Of a stretch of DNA of 64,000 nt, positions 51,501 through 64,000 are shown piece by piece. The stretch comes from Tomocerus qinae (Eukaryota > Arthropoda > Collembola > Entomobryomorpha > Tomoceridae), in contig CM034548.1 in the NCBI GenBank assembly GCA_020055645.1, forward strand, positions 13,640,001 to 13,704,000, read 5' to 3'. Positions within the stretch are counted from its first letter, which is position 1, and the number at the start of each line of letters is the position of its first letter. Both the position numbers and the translations under genes were made by a program. The notes under the pieces were generated by a model that was given only the letters and a program-made list of their open reading frames with translations, made no database searches and had not been told where the DNA came from.

Positions 51501-54500
51501 TGTGGATTGTGTGCATTGAGAGTAGAAATGACCATTGCATTTAAATAGTAGGTACTGTAGCAACAAACCCCATTTAGTATTCATCGTGTATCGAATAATG
51601 TGCAAAGCACATGCATACAAGTGAAGTATATAATGCGATTGCAAGTTAACACAAGAAAAGAAGTTTGCAATTTGCCCATAGACGGTAAAGAACTCCTAAG
51701 TGCTTATAATTTGTTTAAGTTTATTTATATAAGGTCTGATGTCTACTCAGGTATAAATATCAACTTTAACATCTATAGACATTTATAAAGTAAAGTGTAG
51801 CGAAGCCGTAGAGTGACTCTTTCCTGAAAAAATATAATTAGAGCTTATAGATCGCGTGATCTGTTGCAATAAACGATTCTCTTTTTCCTTGAAAGTAATT
51901 TGTTGAAAAGAGACAATATAAAGAGCCATTTTGTCCTAAATTATACGTATTGGGTTAGCAAAGGAACGGACCGAGAAAAACATACAGAAGTGTAAAAGAA
52001 CCCTACATTAGCTTTTCACATGAAAAATATTTACTGTGAGCCTTTAGTGTAATTGTGTAAGCTGGTCCGGGTCCTATTTACTGGCCAACACTAAAACAAT
52101 CAATCGGCTAAATCATTTCAATATCCCACTAACAGAAACAGATAGACGAGGCGAGACTAAACATTTACTCTATTATTGTGAACATTACAAGATGAGTTGG
52201 AAATACAACTTTCAGTTTTCTCAATGAGTTCCCCTCAGACGGATTGTACACTAGTTACTACTGTAATTCAATATTTCTCCCTCCAATACAATATTTGCTC
52301 CCTTGGTTGGCCCACCAACCTTACTCAATTCTCCTTAATATTGTGCACCATACGCATTACACTACAACAATTTTGTCTCAACTTCAGTATGAAGCCAAAC
52401 GAAAAGTTAACATACAAAGTAATCAAGGAACAGATACAGTACAAACCCCAATTGAATGTCTCAACATAATACAGCGTGGCTAACAATCAAGGTTTATTAT
52501 CTTCAAAGATCATTATCATTACCACTTTCTGCTCAGTATGGCTTAAGCATTTTAATTAATGAAATTTACTGGAACAAAGACAATGTATGGATTCATATAG
52601 CTAAATTGGTTTTGGGGTTGAGTAAAAAATATTCCAATTCGATTTATTTGAATTCTAGTTTTTAGCAATGCAGGCAAATTTGACTAACTTCTATCTATTT
52701 CTAGTTGTAAGTAAATGAGACCCACTGTAGGATGTGAGATGGAATGTAATAGATGCATTTATTGCTGTATAGAATGAATTAGTATTGGGTACATGGTAAT
52801 ATGGGAGGAATTACTACGATGTGATTTTACTTCGTGTTCAGAGGTAGTAATGCAGCATAAAAAGAAGTTCAATACAAACAGCCCTGAAAATATGAAAATT
52901 ACAGGTAAAACAATTGTTAACTGTGTCCAGGTGAGATGGGCTTTTGAAGTTCTGAATGGACGATTATCATAGAATAACAAATAATGACAGAATGTGGGCG
53001 TACATTGGTGTGGATGAATGGGAAAGATTGTTACGTAACAAACGACGAGACTCTGTCGCTTCCTTTCACAAAGACGGCGATAGAGATTCTCTTTCAAAGT
53101 CAAGGGTCTCTCATTATCGGGATGTATGGAAGTTGGCATTGGCACACACATGCTACAGATAATAGGAGTCTAAAACAACTGTTTGTATATATAGAAGACA
53201 TCAATGGATCGTATTAAAAGAGCATTCAGAATATTAAGGATAAGACTTGTATTGACCTCACTTTATGATTTTCTCGAGTCGCTGAAGTTCAGTCAGCAGA
53301 AGTTCATAGAAAACGTGGTGATAGGCTATAGTTATAGGGGTATTAGTGTACGAGTCAAGTGCTCACATAGATTTCTGTCCGTGTTATTAGTTGTCTCTAA
53401 TATGCGATGAGATTACTACTATGTACTTACAAAGGCAGGGCAGAATCACTAAGAACATTAATATCACTACAAAGCTGTCTCGCCGAATGCTCCCTAATCT
53501 ATACTATTTGTACAACTAACAACAATTATCTCTTCCCTATACACATCCTCAAATTCGACCAGACACAGAAAATACCCAATATTTATTGACTGCATCCAGT
53601 TATTCTCTATAGGTGACTCAACGTCCACTATCTATTATATTATTTGTACTAATCGGCTACACTACTCATTCATGACTCTGGATGAATTAAATATATTCCA
53701 TATACAAGAGCAAACACTTGTGCCTTCCTTGGCCTACTCATAATAATTGACAGTGCACTTTTGTTGTGTGAGCTTGGCACTATGTCTCCAGTTAGAGTAC
53801 CTATACCATACATACTCTCTAGTACTTGTGTAGTAATTGATACCACTTTGTATTATACGTTGCCCACGAATGGTTAATGCTGCTCAACTGTAATTTATTG
53901 TGTAAAATATACCCATAATATGTTATCCCTAGTGCCATGATTCGTGTAAGTAAACTCAGCTTCGGCAAAATTCTTATTACAGGAGAAGAGATCAAGTAAA
54001 CAGTTCCCGTCTGACTTTTTAGGACTCTTTCGGGATTTTATTAGTTTCTCAATTTTATGCCTAAATGTTACATAATAAATATTCTCCACTTGCTCATCGC
54101 TTTAATCCTAAGCCTTTTCCTTAAATTAACAACGTATTTTGCAACACATCCAATACAAACCACTTTACTCCTTTTTTCCCTTGAAACATTTGTTAAAAAA
54201 GATCTATAAATCTTTTGCCTTTTCCTTTAAGTATAAATTTGTATGGATATAGTATTATTTTGCATAAATATTATTGCTAATATTCAGTACGTACTAAACC
54301 CCAATAAACATTTTAAAACATGACCTCGTGTTGAATTGATTTTCTAGTGAAGGAACTATTAAAAACTATACCATGAATTAGGGGAATATCCTGCACGTAA
54401 TTCTACTAAACTAATATTACTTATATGCAGCTGACTGTTGGGATTTACTGTTTGGTTTAGATTCATAGGAATATGTTTGAGTGTTACACGGTAAAATATT

Positions 54501-57500
54501 TATTATTATTACCAAAGTCAAAGCATGGGCATTAGAAAAATGATGAGTAATAGCACAGAACGTTTCCTGTCTTGTCTGTCCACACATACAGGGTGGTCGC
54601 CGGCCATCACCAACCAACAGAATCTCCTGCTTCGGAAATTGAATTCGTTTTTCATCTGTTGAGCCAAAGGTCAGGAATGGAAGACGAGTTTCTATTACAT
54701 ACCATATTACTACGAGCATTTATACACTATGCCAGTGACCACAGTCAACAGTCGCTAATAACTATAGCAGTAGAAAACGTTTAATTTCAGGTTGAAAGGT
54801 GTGCACGACCAAGATGACCATGCATTAGTAATACTGCATAAACGGAGACGATTAACTGGAGACTCTGAATAGTACAGACGAAGAAACAATATCCGCACTT
54901 GAATTACCTCTTTGAGTTGTAATATTGCTTGTCGGAATCTGTCTGTCTTTACAGACAGTTTATGTTGATGGCAGTCTTGAAAAATCAAAGTTACTGTGAG
55001 AATTATCGAGTTGGTTCGAGAACATTTTTAGATTAAATTGGTACAAAATATTGCACAAGTTATTCAAACTGGGACGTTTGCATTGCAATTCGTGCCACGA
55101 TTTGCCATGACTCGGTCAGTGGATATGAGATAATTTATGTGTTTTCGCCTGTCTGACTGCTGCATGCTTCCTTAGCCTAAGTAGCTATTATCTGCATGTG
55201 TGAGCAAAATTTATAATGCACGAATTGTATTTAGAAAAGGAAAAGACCACCTTTGTAAATATTTCAATGGTAACTAGTATCTCTATATATGCATGTTTGC
55301 CTTAACAAAGATACTTAAATACATAACGATTGGTTTCATTGTTGAAGTATTCCTACACACATTCAATTTCCTTCGTCTTAAATGTACAGGTAAAGCTGCA
55401 TCTGCTTTAAGTCTTAAGCTTCCAAAGTCTTTAATCAACTTAGACTGACAAGTTTATTTGCTTATGGCATCAGTTTATTTGACATGACACGACATGCAGA
55501 ATATATTCTATATAAAATAATAGCTACGGAAACGTTTAACTCTTACTAATTCTTTATGCGAAATGCTGCAGACTCACTCAGCTACATTCCCAACAGTTAA
55601 GACAGTAACAATTAGATTTGTGTGTAGCTAAATGTATCTATACTGGTTTCTAGTGTAATATAATATTCTAGTAGAGATCACATATACGATGAATTGGATT
55701 CTCAAAATACTAATTAGATGAGTTGTCCAATAAATATGAATGAGTATGAGTAGAAAGAAGAAGAATCTTAGAAAGGAAACAATTTTCCTGTCACCCTGTC
55801 TCCATTTCACTTCAATTGGACCCTTTCCGTTCTTTGTCTGTGTCAGTATACTATAAGGTAGTTCGTGGATGAATCTTTCGGCATGACTTATGCTCATATT
55901 ATAAATAATAACACCCAATACACTTAAATTATCTTTGTAATAACCCCAGTAAAGTGTACATTCATTGTTTTACACAAAACGATATTATGGATTCCTTCAA
56001 GACATCAATATCAAGAACAATGCTGATCATGCAAATAGTCTACACTCTAACCGACCAAGTTTACAACCACGTTTTGTTACATTTCACGTCTCGCCTAGAA
56101 CAATGCTTATCATGCAATAAATTATTCTAAACTCTAACCAACCACGTTTTCTTACATAATTTTACTTAATGTAATCAATAATATATTCGATTCTCTATTT
56201 TCTGATGATTTAGGATGGTTCATGTTATTAAATGGAATATGAGAAAAATTGTAAAAAATATACTAGAACTATTTAAGAGCGAAAAATCTTCTAAACAAAG
56301 AAATGGTTTTCAAGATTAATGTGCGAAATTGGAAAAATAGGTAACCTACTTAGGTATTGGGAAAACAAGTTTAAAGAAAGGACAACTGGTCACTTTATTA
56401 GATTGGGAGATTGGGTAGAAATTGATGAGAGTAAAGTAACGCATTAATATAAGAGATTCTGTTTCTGTAAGCTGTTAGGTTGCATTTGTTTGGTAATTTG
56501 ATAGGCTATTATTTCTTTAGTGGTACCTACACAGAAGTGCCACACATTAGGTATAATAGTGAGCGAGTCTGTGTAGTTGGTCGGTATTTGTATCAGTATT
56601 CGTAAAGTGAAGCGAAGTCAGGTTACTCATTCCAGACGCTGGAGCTTTGTAGCTGAATATTTAATGAGTGCTTGTTTAAATTGCTGGTTCTAATGGTTAT
56701 GCCCATGAAGGCAAGTACGTAGTTACAACAAATACAAGTGTATTAAGTATTACAATCCATAACAAGAGTTCTCCGTCGGTCGGCCGACTTGCCTCATCGC
56801 GTCTTCCTTCTCACAAACAAAATACAGATTATATGTACAGAATAGGTAACTAAAGCACTATTGATCTTCCTCGACTCTCCTCTCTCCGACTACCAACATC
56901 CTCTCCGTGCCGTGTTCTTTTGACCCGACCGACTGACAGACCCTTATTAACACCAAAACATTACCTTACACAACCAGACAAGACCTACACACTACATTTA
57001 CTACTTCCTACTTCATACATTACAATATTCTACAACTACCCATTAGGCCACAGGAGAATCATTTCACTATTCTATCTACTACTACATACATACTTCATTC
57101 CAGGTAGCTTGTACACATACGCAGCACAGGAGTCACAATACATTTAATTGTTTCCCAAAGCTTTTACACCTAAAATAAACTAATACTGTACCTACCAATA
57201 TGAAATATTTTTTGTGTAATAAATTGAAATATAGTAATACAGTTTGCACGCACGCATTCGCTATTTTCAAGGAATTAGTATTTGCATGAAGAATATTTTG
57301 TGGCTAACAATGGAAGTACATTGATTTTTGTTACCCTTAATGGCTCTAACTTATAGGAATTTGTTCCTGTAATATGTAGTTACAATTTTAAGACAAATGT
57401 AGGTAGGATTAAAAAAGTAAATGCGTTGTAACTAAATAATATGACACCAGTCGGAACAAACTCTCAGGGAAATAGCGTATAATTAAATTGAGATTTACCA

Positions 57501-57963
57501 AAAGGATCATTAGCTTGAAAGTTTCTTACAAAAAGTGACGAAAACTAATGTTCCTCAAAAGCTAAATGGTTTAACTCGTATCTGTATTTCCCCTTCATTT
57601 GTTTAGCAAACAGACATTTCACACTCTGTTATTTACCTGTCTCACATAAACAAATCGTTATACTGATACACATCTACGAAAAAACGACGTCGTTATACTA
57701 TTGTAAAGTAGTAGTAAACATGAATACACCCATTATTTACCTATAAATCAAAATCATAGCACATTAAATTCGAAGACTTCCTAAAACAAATATATTTACA
57801 CCCAAAGATAATTAATACGTCATCCCTTGTAAGAATCATTTCATGGCCGATACTCTGTACTCTAACAGATTCATCTACCCACCTCATTTTTTACCTTTTC
57901 ACGTAGAACTTCTACGATTATTTTTCTCCATTTTTATGTGGTTTATAAATTCTACCACATCCG
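48542..57963. other. Gene-free stretch
   Basis: Overlapping open frames near 52200-53400 and 54400-54990 on both strands look like chance and shadow one another. No domain, signal peptide or paired splice sites were convincing. A CTGTCTGT/ACAGACAG hairpin sits near 54940, and the 56.0-kb direct duplication is listed apart. Confidence 0.55.
56014..56158. repeat. Imperfect direct duplication, units about 83 bp apart
   Basis: AGAACAATGC-T/G-ATCATGCAA, then CTCTAACC-G/A-ACCA and CGTTTT-G/C-TTACAT, occur twice in the same order (starts 56014 and 56097). The spacing inside differs by small indels, including about 12 extra bases in the first copy. Ordinary noncoding tandem duplication. Confidence 0.7.
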
Positions 57964-58107
57964 TCCAACTTAGTCCAACTTAGTCCCCAACTTAGTTCAA
58001 TTTAGTCCAATTTAGTCCAGTTTAGTCCAACTTAGCCCAACTTAGTCCCCAACTTCGAACAATTTAGTCCAATTTAGTTTAACTTAGTCCAGCTTAGTCT
58101 AACTTAG
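57964..58107. repeat. Minisatellite, 10-bp unit TCCAACTTAG, about 14 copies
   Basis: About 14 degenerate copies of TCCAACTTAG run in tandem over 144 bp. Variants include TCCAATTTAG, TCCAGTTTAG and CCCAACTTAG. A longer variant with two extra bases (TCCCCAACTTAG) appears near both the start and middle, which hints at a higher-order duplication inside the array. Confidence 0.9.
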
Positions 58108-61100
58108 CATGTAGTATGACATTACTATATAAATATAGATTTTTTGTAAAAATAAGTTATTATATGATAAGTTACGATAATTGAGTATTGTAAAATGGGC
58201 AGAGGAAGGCCCTTTGTAATTGAGCTTAAAAGTCGCTTGCTTCGTGTTACATAAAGTACCATAGAGAACAGACTTCATAAATGAATTATAAATGACCAGA
58301 TTGAGCAATCTTCGAATCACATTGTAGGTAGTTCTATCCATTTGCTATAATTTCAACTAGATGTAGATTTTCAGTTAGAGATATAGTACCACAAACACTC
58401 ATCTGACAAATCTAATTACTTACTATAGCTGCGTGTGCTTACAAAGTTTAACGGTTTCATTATCCCATTCCCCGTAGCGCTGAACTGGGGCTTCTGTTTT
58501 ATGTTGTATTGAATGCAAACATACTGATAGTTTTTTCACTACATAATGGGTATAGATTATTTGTTACATTTATATTGGTGTTTTATGGGTATTAGCAACT
58601 GCTTCCCCTTCAATATCAAGACATTGAGTGTACTTAATTACATATAACAGGTAGTGAGTTCATGGCTTCACATATCCACTCTACATTGTCTTTGTTTGTG
58701 TTTATGGCTTTTTAATAATGGGTATAACATATGTCATTAGTCGGCCTTTACAATTCATCTTAAAATGTCAATGATAATTTGTAAATCTCCCAACTGATTG
58801 GTACCGAGTTGCAAGAAAAGGTTGTTGAAAGTAATTTCATTGACTAATTGCATTCTGACATACGTATTACAGAAAATGGAAGTAAACTGTGGAAGTATGA
58901 AATTAAAGAAATGTGTCTTACTTTTTGTTTTGTTGCTAGGTAGGTACCTATACAATCAAAGTTTATCCTAATAGCCCTTATCATTAGACTGCTACTTACT
59001 ACTGTTTCAAAGTAAAACAAATGTCCAGGTAGTACATAAAAAATAACAACATCTATACTGTAAGGTTTCATCTTAATTTTTATAAGCAAAATGATATGGA
59101 ACTGTGTCGGTTTGTAATTTGTATGTGCTACATATTATCTACTTGTATTACATGCACATTATATCGACGTATTTAATTTAGCGAATATCTTGTATAAAGA
59201 ACGTTGAACGAATGCCTTGTAAATCGATTTAATTCAACAGGGTCAACTACTGCTTCAACCATATCGTTAATGCAAACATTAATAGTTGCTTCCTATGGTA
59301 TAATATTGAAAGTATAATTACATGTAAACTAACGAGTCTCATTTTTACAAAAATAATGTTGCGAAAACTCAAGTAGGGGTTAAACTATTATGAAGTGAAT
59401 GAAGTTTCATTTCGAATTTATACGATATTTTACTCTATGGATGATTTAGTGAACAAAATAATAAAATTTGAATTGATTTATCCTGCAATAACTCTAGAAA
59501 TTGCCATTTTTCAACTTTAATTGATCTACTTTTAATAGACGTTGAAAATTTATAACTCGAATCAGATATCGTATTTCTTATTCCTTAAGATTAATAGTAA
59601 ATAAATCAAAGCTTAATCGTATTTTTAGTCAACATTATTGCCAAATTAATTTAAATGCGTGATTTAACTGACGGAAGACTCAACGATTGATGTTATTCTG
59701 TATTGTTTGGGTTTTTATGTTTTAAAGTAGGAGTTTTTTTAAACTTGGGCGAAAAGAAATCCAATGCCTCAATTTTGCCTAGTGCAACATAGAGCTTGAG
59801 GCGATAGAACTTTTTTTCGTCTAATTATTTTATGACGGTACTATGCGTACATTATAGGGATTTCGAATATTTTTTAATAATAAGTATTGCATACTGCTAC
59901 TGCTAACAAATTTGTAGTAATCTGTGAGTAAAATAGTTTGGGGGTTAATTAATAAAAATGGAGATAGAGAAAATGGGAAATAATCACAAATCGTTTGATG
60001 CCGTTGAAATAAATTAAAGTAGGATATAGGGGTCCCGAAAGAAATAAGGAGTGTAAGATATCCTATTAATCTGCTTAGCAATATGTACAGAGAGTGAACA
60101 AAGGTGAGACCCATAAGTTAAAGTGCTACTAAATAGATTGAAATAATGATTTCACTATCATGCATCCAATAGAGTAGCACCTCGTGAACTGGACATGCAA
60201 TTACTAAAGTTATAGCAGTTCCCTCGTAGAGTATATTCGTCTGAATTGTATGTTACTCCCCGTAGAAATTCGGAGTTGGAGGAGTTCACGAGGCAGGAGG
60301 GCAGCGACGGGAAGGAAGAGTGGAAATGGGCAGATAGATGAGGAGACTCGGAACTCAATCAAAGTGAAAGATGACTGTTGTCGGATAGAGAATAGGTTTC
60401 CCCGAGAAGTGAAAGCAGAGCATTTGCTTCAAGTGAGAATCCCATTATCTTCTACTCTATTAGCTTCCCACCTATCAAAAACTAGTCTCATTTATTTTCG
60501 CCCACTTGACTTGCATCCTTTGTTCTATTCTCCACTAAATGACTCCAATGCAAACAAAACTTATTTTGGCAGTCAAGTGACGTTAACGCCGAGAAGTTAA
60601 ATCTTTAATTTAACTGCTTAATTCTATTTCAACTTTTCTACAATTTCTCCAAAAATAAAAAAGAAGAAATAAATTTTACTTATTCAATTTACATATTTAT
60701 ACCCAAGATGCAAATATTAATTTAAAGCAGCTGAACTGAACCCAAATTCTGGTATTCTACATATATTTACCACAAATATTTTTTCATTGCGAAAACGAGG
60801 AATTAGGGGAGAAATTGCAATTCCTCCTTTCCAGTTCATGTAAAAGCTCTCAAATAAGTGAAAATACATTGCAACATTTCAATGGTTAATAATTTTTCGC
60901 TCTTTTGTCGCAATCCAACATAGTTTTTGAAATTTACATAAATTATTCCTCGTGTTCAATTATATGCATTTCCCTATACATAGAGTGACATAAATCACAA
61001 ATAGAGCAATTTAATAATTTAGGTTGCATGCAAATTTGCATGCATAAGTATAGTGCATATGAAAGTACGTATGACGAGGTTAGTGCTACATAAACAAGAG

Positions 61101-64000
61101 GGTTCATTTCACATTTCTTCCGCTTTCAAAATAATTATGTTTGCGGAGTAGTGCTTTAGCCACCGCAATTAAGCACCAATCAAATAAACTTGTTGTAAAT
61201 ACACTCTAGTATTACAGATATTAGTAGCTAGTCATTTGTGTGTTGTACATTGCACCCTAGAACACAATCCCCTGCAATAAACAGGAAAATTTTCGTTATT
61301 TACCAAGAAGACCATAAAGATAATAGCATTTTGCACGATATTCATTTAGCGAGGCAAATAAGTATATCGTACATCAAGAGTTAAGAAACTTAGCATTGTT
61401 TCTATTAACTTTACCCAAACTCATGGCTTGAGGTTAATACTGTGTGAATTGTCTGATTGTTTTCTGCTGGCTGGGTGTACGCCAACTCAACTAAACTACG
61501 TGTACATACTACTTACAGGAGAAGCAGAGCTTGGGCATGTCACAATAAGACAAACGGAAAGCTTTTGCTGAATTTCGGTAAAGTGCGCATTTTCCTGCAC
61601 TGTGCGCTGTGCTAAGTCAATCTCTTCAATCTGTATGTTTGCCATGGACACCTTTATTGTCGCTCAAAATAAAATGAATGTCTAGTACAAGTCCTGACGC
61701 TTGAATAGTGGATAAATAATGTGTAGACACGGTATAATATTTAAAATTCACCTGCCAAAGCCGTACATAGGATATGATGATGAAAATGTTGTCTGTGCCG
61801 TTTGACAAGAAAATATCAAAAATCCGTGAATAAAAAGGGAAACAAATGGGCGAGATGAGAATTGGAGCTGGAGTTTTGGCTCTGAGAAGCTGTGCACTCG
61901 CCTTCTAATATGTTGACTCTTCGTCGGACAAATGAAATGAAATTTTTCGCCGTCGTATGAAAAATAGGCTCTGTTTTCTGTTTTTGTTTGTTATTAAATT
62001 ATGTCTCAAATGTACATTTGTCTTTTACTCGTACCGCTTTTATGGTATCTAATTGACTTCACACGTTCCCCTTTATTGTTATGGTTATTCTCTCTTCGTT
62101 TTCTTTTTCTATGAAGCTAAGGGATTCTCCCACATGAATATTTTCTCTCTGCTTTTTCTCATACTTCATTTCAACGAGCTTTGTTCCTCTGGTCTGGTTT
62201 CCTCTGGATATGACATGGACTGCCTCCTTTCCCCATTCTATCTGTCTGCTTCTATAATTCTCTACTATTTTATATTGCGTATTACTTAGGCATATTTCAT
62301 GCAAGCAATTGCTATGCGATGATATTATAATAAGACTAATAGACTGTATCATGCATACAATTACCTTGATGTGTAAATGTGAAACTAGTGCATACTTTTT
62401 CATCTCTACCTCCTCACTAAACTGCTTCTTCAACAAAGATTTACTCCGTCTGTTCAGACTAAACTTCTATTTCTGTACATTATTAGGAATAATGTCGTTT
62501 TGTGATGCTACAATAGGAAAATGAAATGTGCTCTATATAAGTATAATACACAGGGATGCAAGTTTAATAAAATAGTATGCAATTATTTGTAACATTGTTC
62601 GACTATTTAGTATGCACTTAAGTGGATATACATAATACACATTAGTGAAAACGTCGCAAGTTGCCTATATACGATCCATGAAGCAGTTCAGCTAATCCAG
62701 AACTGCCAGTGGAGAGTACAGAGAGTGTAGGTCCTCTTTTAAAATCGTTTTGTGAACATCTCTTATGGAATATTATACATAAAGATCCTTAGCCTTCCCT
62801 TGTTTCTGTCGCCTTCTAAATGTAATGCAACATTTACAGCCTTTTAGTTTTATTTGATCCCATAAGCTCCTCTAATTCTCTCTGCTCTTTCCCTCATTCT
62901 CATCATCATTGCATTAAACAATCTTGTAATGTCCCTCTATTAGCTATATACAACTTAAGTACATATAACCCTTTATCTTCAACTACTACTTCGGTTTTGG
63001 CCTTTTGTAGCTACAGATAATAGTATGTTTCATGTACCCAATAATATGCTTCTACATACAGAGGTTTTATAGTAAACGATATATAACGAGAGATATGGAA
63101 CTGACACATGTTCGTGAACATTGCTCATTATGTGAATTTGGATTATATTACATGTGCTATTAGAGCTACTTGGAATTAGGATCCTAATATCAAACACAAA
63201 AGTCACAAGCTACACTTTAAAATAAGTTGTCTACACTCACTTTCACAGAAACATCGTATTAAATTCCACTTTATGACAAAACAAAAGAGGGAACAGTCTT
63301 TTCTTGTGACTACCTAAACTACCCAAGTAGCATCACATAACGTACCATTTAGATTTAGATTACACTTATTACGCTTCCTTACCTATACAGACAGTCTTTA
63401 GCACATTTCTTATTATTTCCACGTTTAGAGTTTCTTTCGTTTTCATTGTTCTGTTTATTACCTTTCATTACACACTCATTGTCTTTTATTCACTGCGATA
63501 GAAAATAGAGTCAAGATAATATTCAAACTAAGAGATGCTTTCCTTTTTTGCTGCAGTGAAAGGGCGGAAATGCCAGTCGAACTCCTTTTTATTGTTTGTC
63601 ACATTTATATGTGAAATTTTATTTATTAATCGTGATTCGAAACTAAATTATCATCAACGTATACTAAACCGTGATTTTATTTCTGAACTTAATTTTTAAA
63701 CTCTATGTTAATAGTAACTATTTATATGCGAGGTAACTACACAAATGTTCACTTTTGCTGTAGTGGGATGATATTTATTTCAAGATGATGAAAATTATCC
63801 AAAGTATTATGGAAACCACCGACAAAGATATTATCATGTGTGAACTAAATTTCAAATTATGGTATCTCAAAATCATCAGTGTTGAAAGTGGTGGAAAACC
63901 AAAATAGTTAATAATTGTTGCTATTGTCGGTGTCAATTCAGTCTAAGTGTAATAATGTTTTGATGTTTACTTAAAGACCGCGTGGATAAAAATAGGATGT
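58108..64000. other. Gene-free stretch to the window end
   Basis: A purine-rich, less AT-rich patch at 60260-60420 is open on the plus strand for 116 codons (60250-60600), and a 125-codon frame lies on the minus strand at 62436-62059. Neither shows a family or splice context. The 20-bp palindrome at 61025 is the only structural feature. Confidence 0.55.
61025..61044. other. 20-bp perfect palindrome with inverted ATGCAAAT octamers
   Basis: TGCATGCAAATTTGCATGCA equals its own reverse complement. It contains ATGCAAAT and the overlapping inverse ATTTGCAT, the consensus bound by POU-domain (Oct) factors. Whether it is a regulatory site is unknown. Confidence 0.4.

Noticed and set aside
52759..53410. 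Stack of overlapping open frames on both strands
   Set aside because: Frames shadow one another without codon bias or domains.
54575..54605. GC-rich imperfect palindrome around GTCGCCGGCC
   Set aside because: Imperfect and isolated; nothing ties it to a function.
60250..60600. 116-codon plus-strand open frame in a purine-rich patch
   Set aside because: The arginine/serine-rich start reflects purine richness; nothing recognisable follows.
62059..62436. 125-codon minus-strand open frame
   Set aside because: Low-complexity K/E/I-rich product from a CT-rich strand, overlapped by open frames on the other strand.

Overview
This window looks like gene-poor nuclear DNA from an animal, most likely an arthropod. 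The reasons are strong A+T richness, spliceosomal introns with GT..AG borders, AATAAA polyadenylation hexamers, short non-autonomous DNA transposons, and almost no long open frames in 64 kb. The one clear gene is a divergent F-box/leucine-rich-repeat protein. Diverse families of this type are, as far as I recall, expanded in springtails (Collembola), so a springtail is my best guess. That placement is weak and rests on memory only.

Layout. 1-9.4 kb: no gene seen. 9.4-9.8 kb: a 412-bp hAT-type MITE with an exact 8-bp target duplication. 9.8-22.3 kb: no gene seen. 22.3-22.5 kb: one weak candidate exon with leucine-rich-repeat-like spacing. 25.2-25.8 kb: a tandem segmental duplication of about 0.3 kb. 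32.0-34.8 kb: the F-box gene on the minus strand, rebuilt here as one noncoding and three coding exons giving 490 residues. 34.9-47.4 kb: no gene, but a 65-nt foldback at 42.3 kb. 47.4-48.5 kb: a repeat cluster with a 425-bp element carrying 60-bp inverted ends, a 20-bp minisatellite, and a 73-bp miniature element. 56.0 kb: a small direct duplication. 58.0 kb: a 10-bp-unit minisatellite. 58.1-64 kb: no gene, one 20-bp perfect palindrome.

The F-box gene is self-contained: first exon with small upstream ORFs, start codon protected by an upstream in-frame stop, intact frame across every junction, and poly(A) signals just past the stop. Its predicted role is substrate recognition in an SCF ubiquitin ligase. 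Nothing else in the window forms a pathway with it. The long flanks could be intergenic or the inside of a very large intron of another gene; the sequence alone does not decide. I found no convincing new multi-gene system, rRNA, tRNA or CRISPR array. The most informative new observations are the two structurally complete transposon copies and the gene model.
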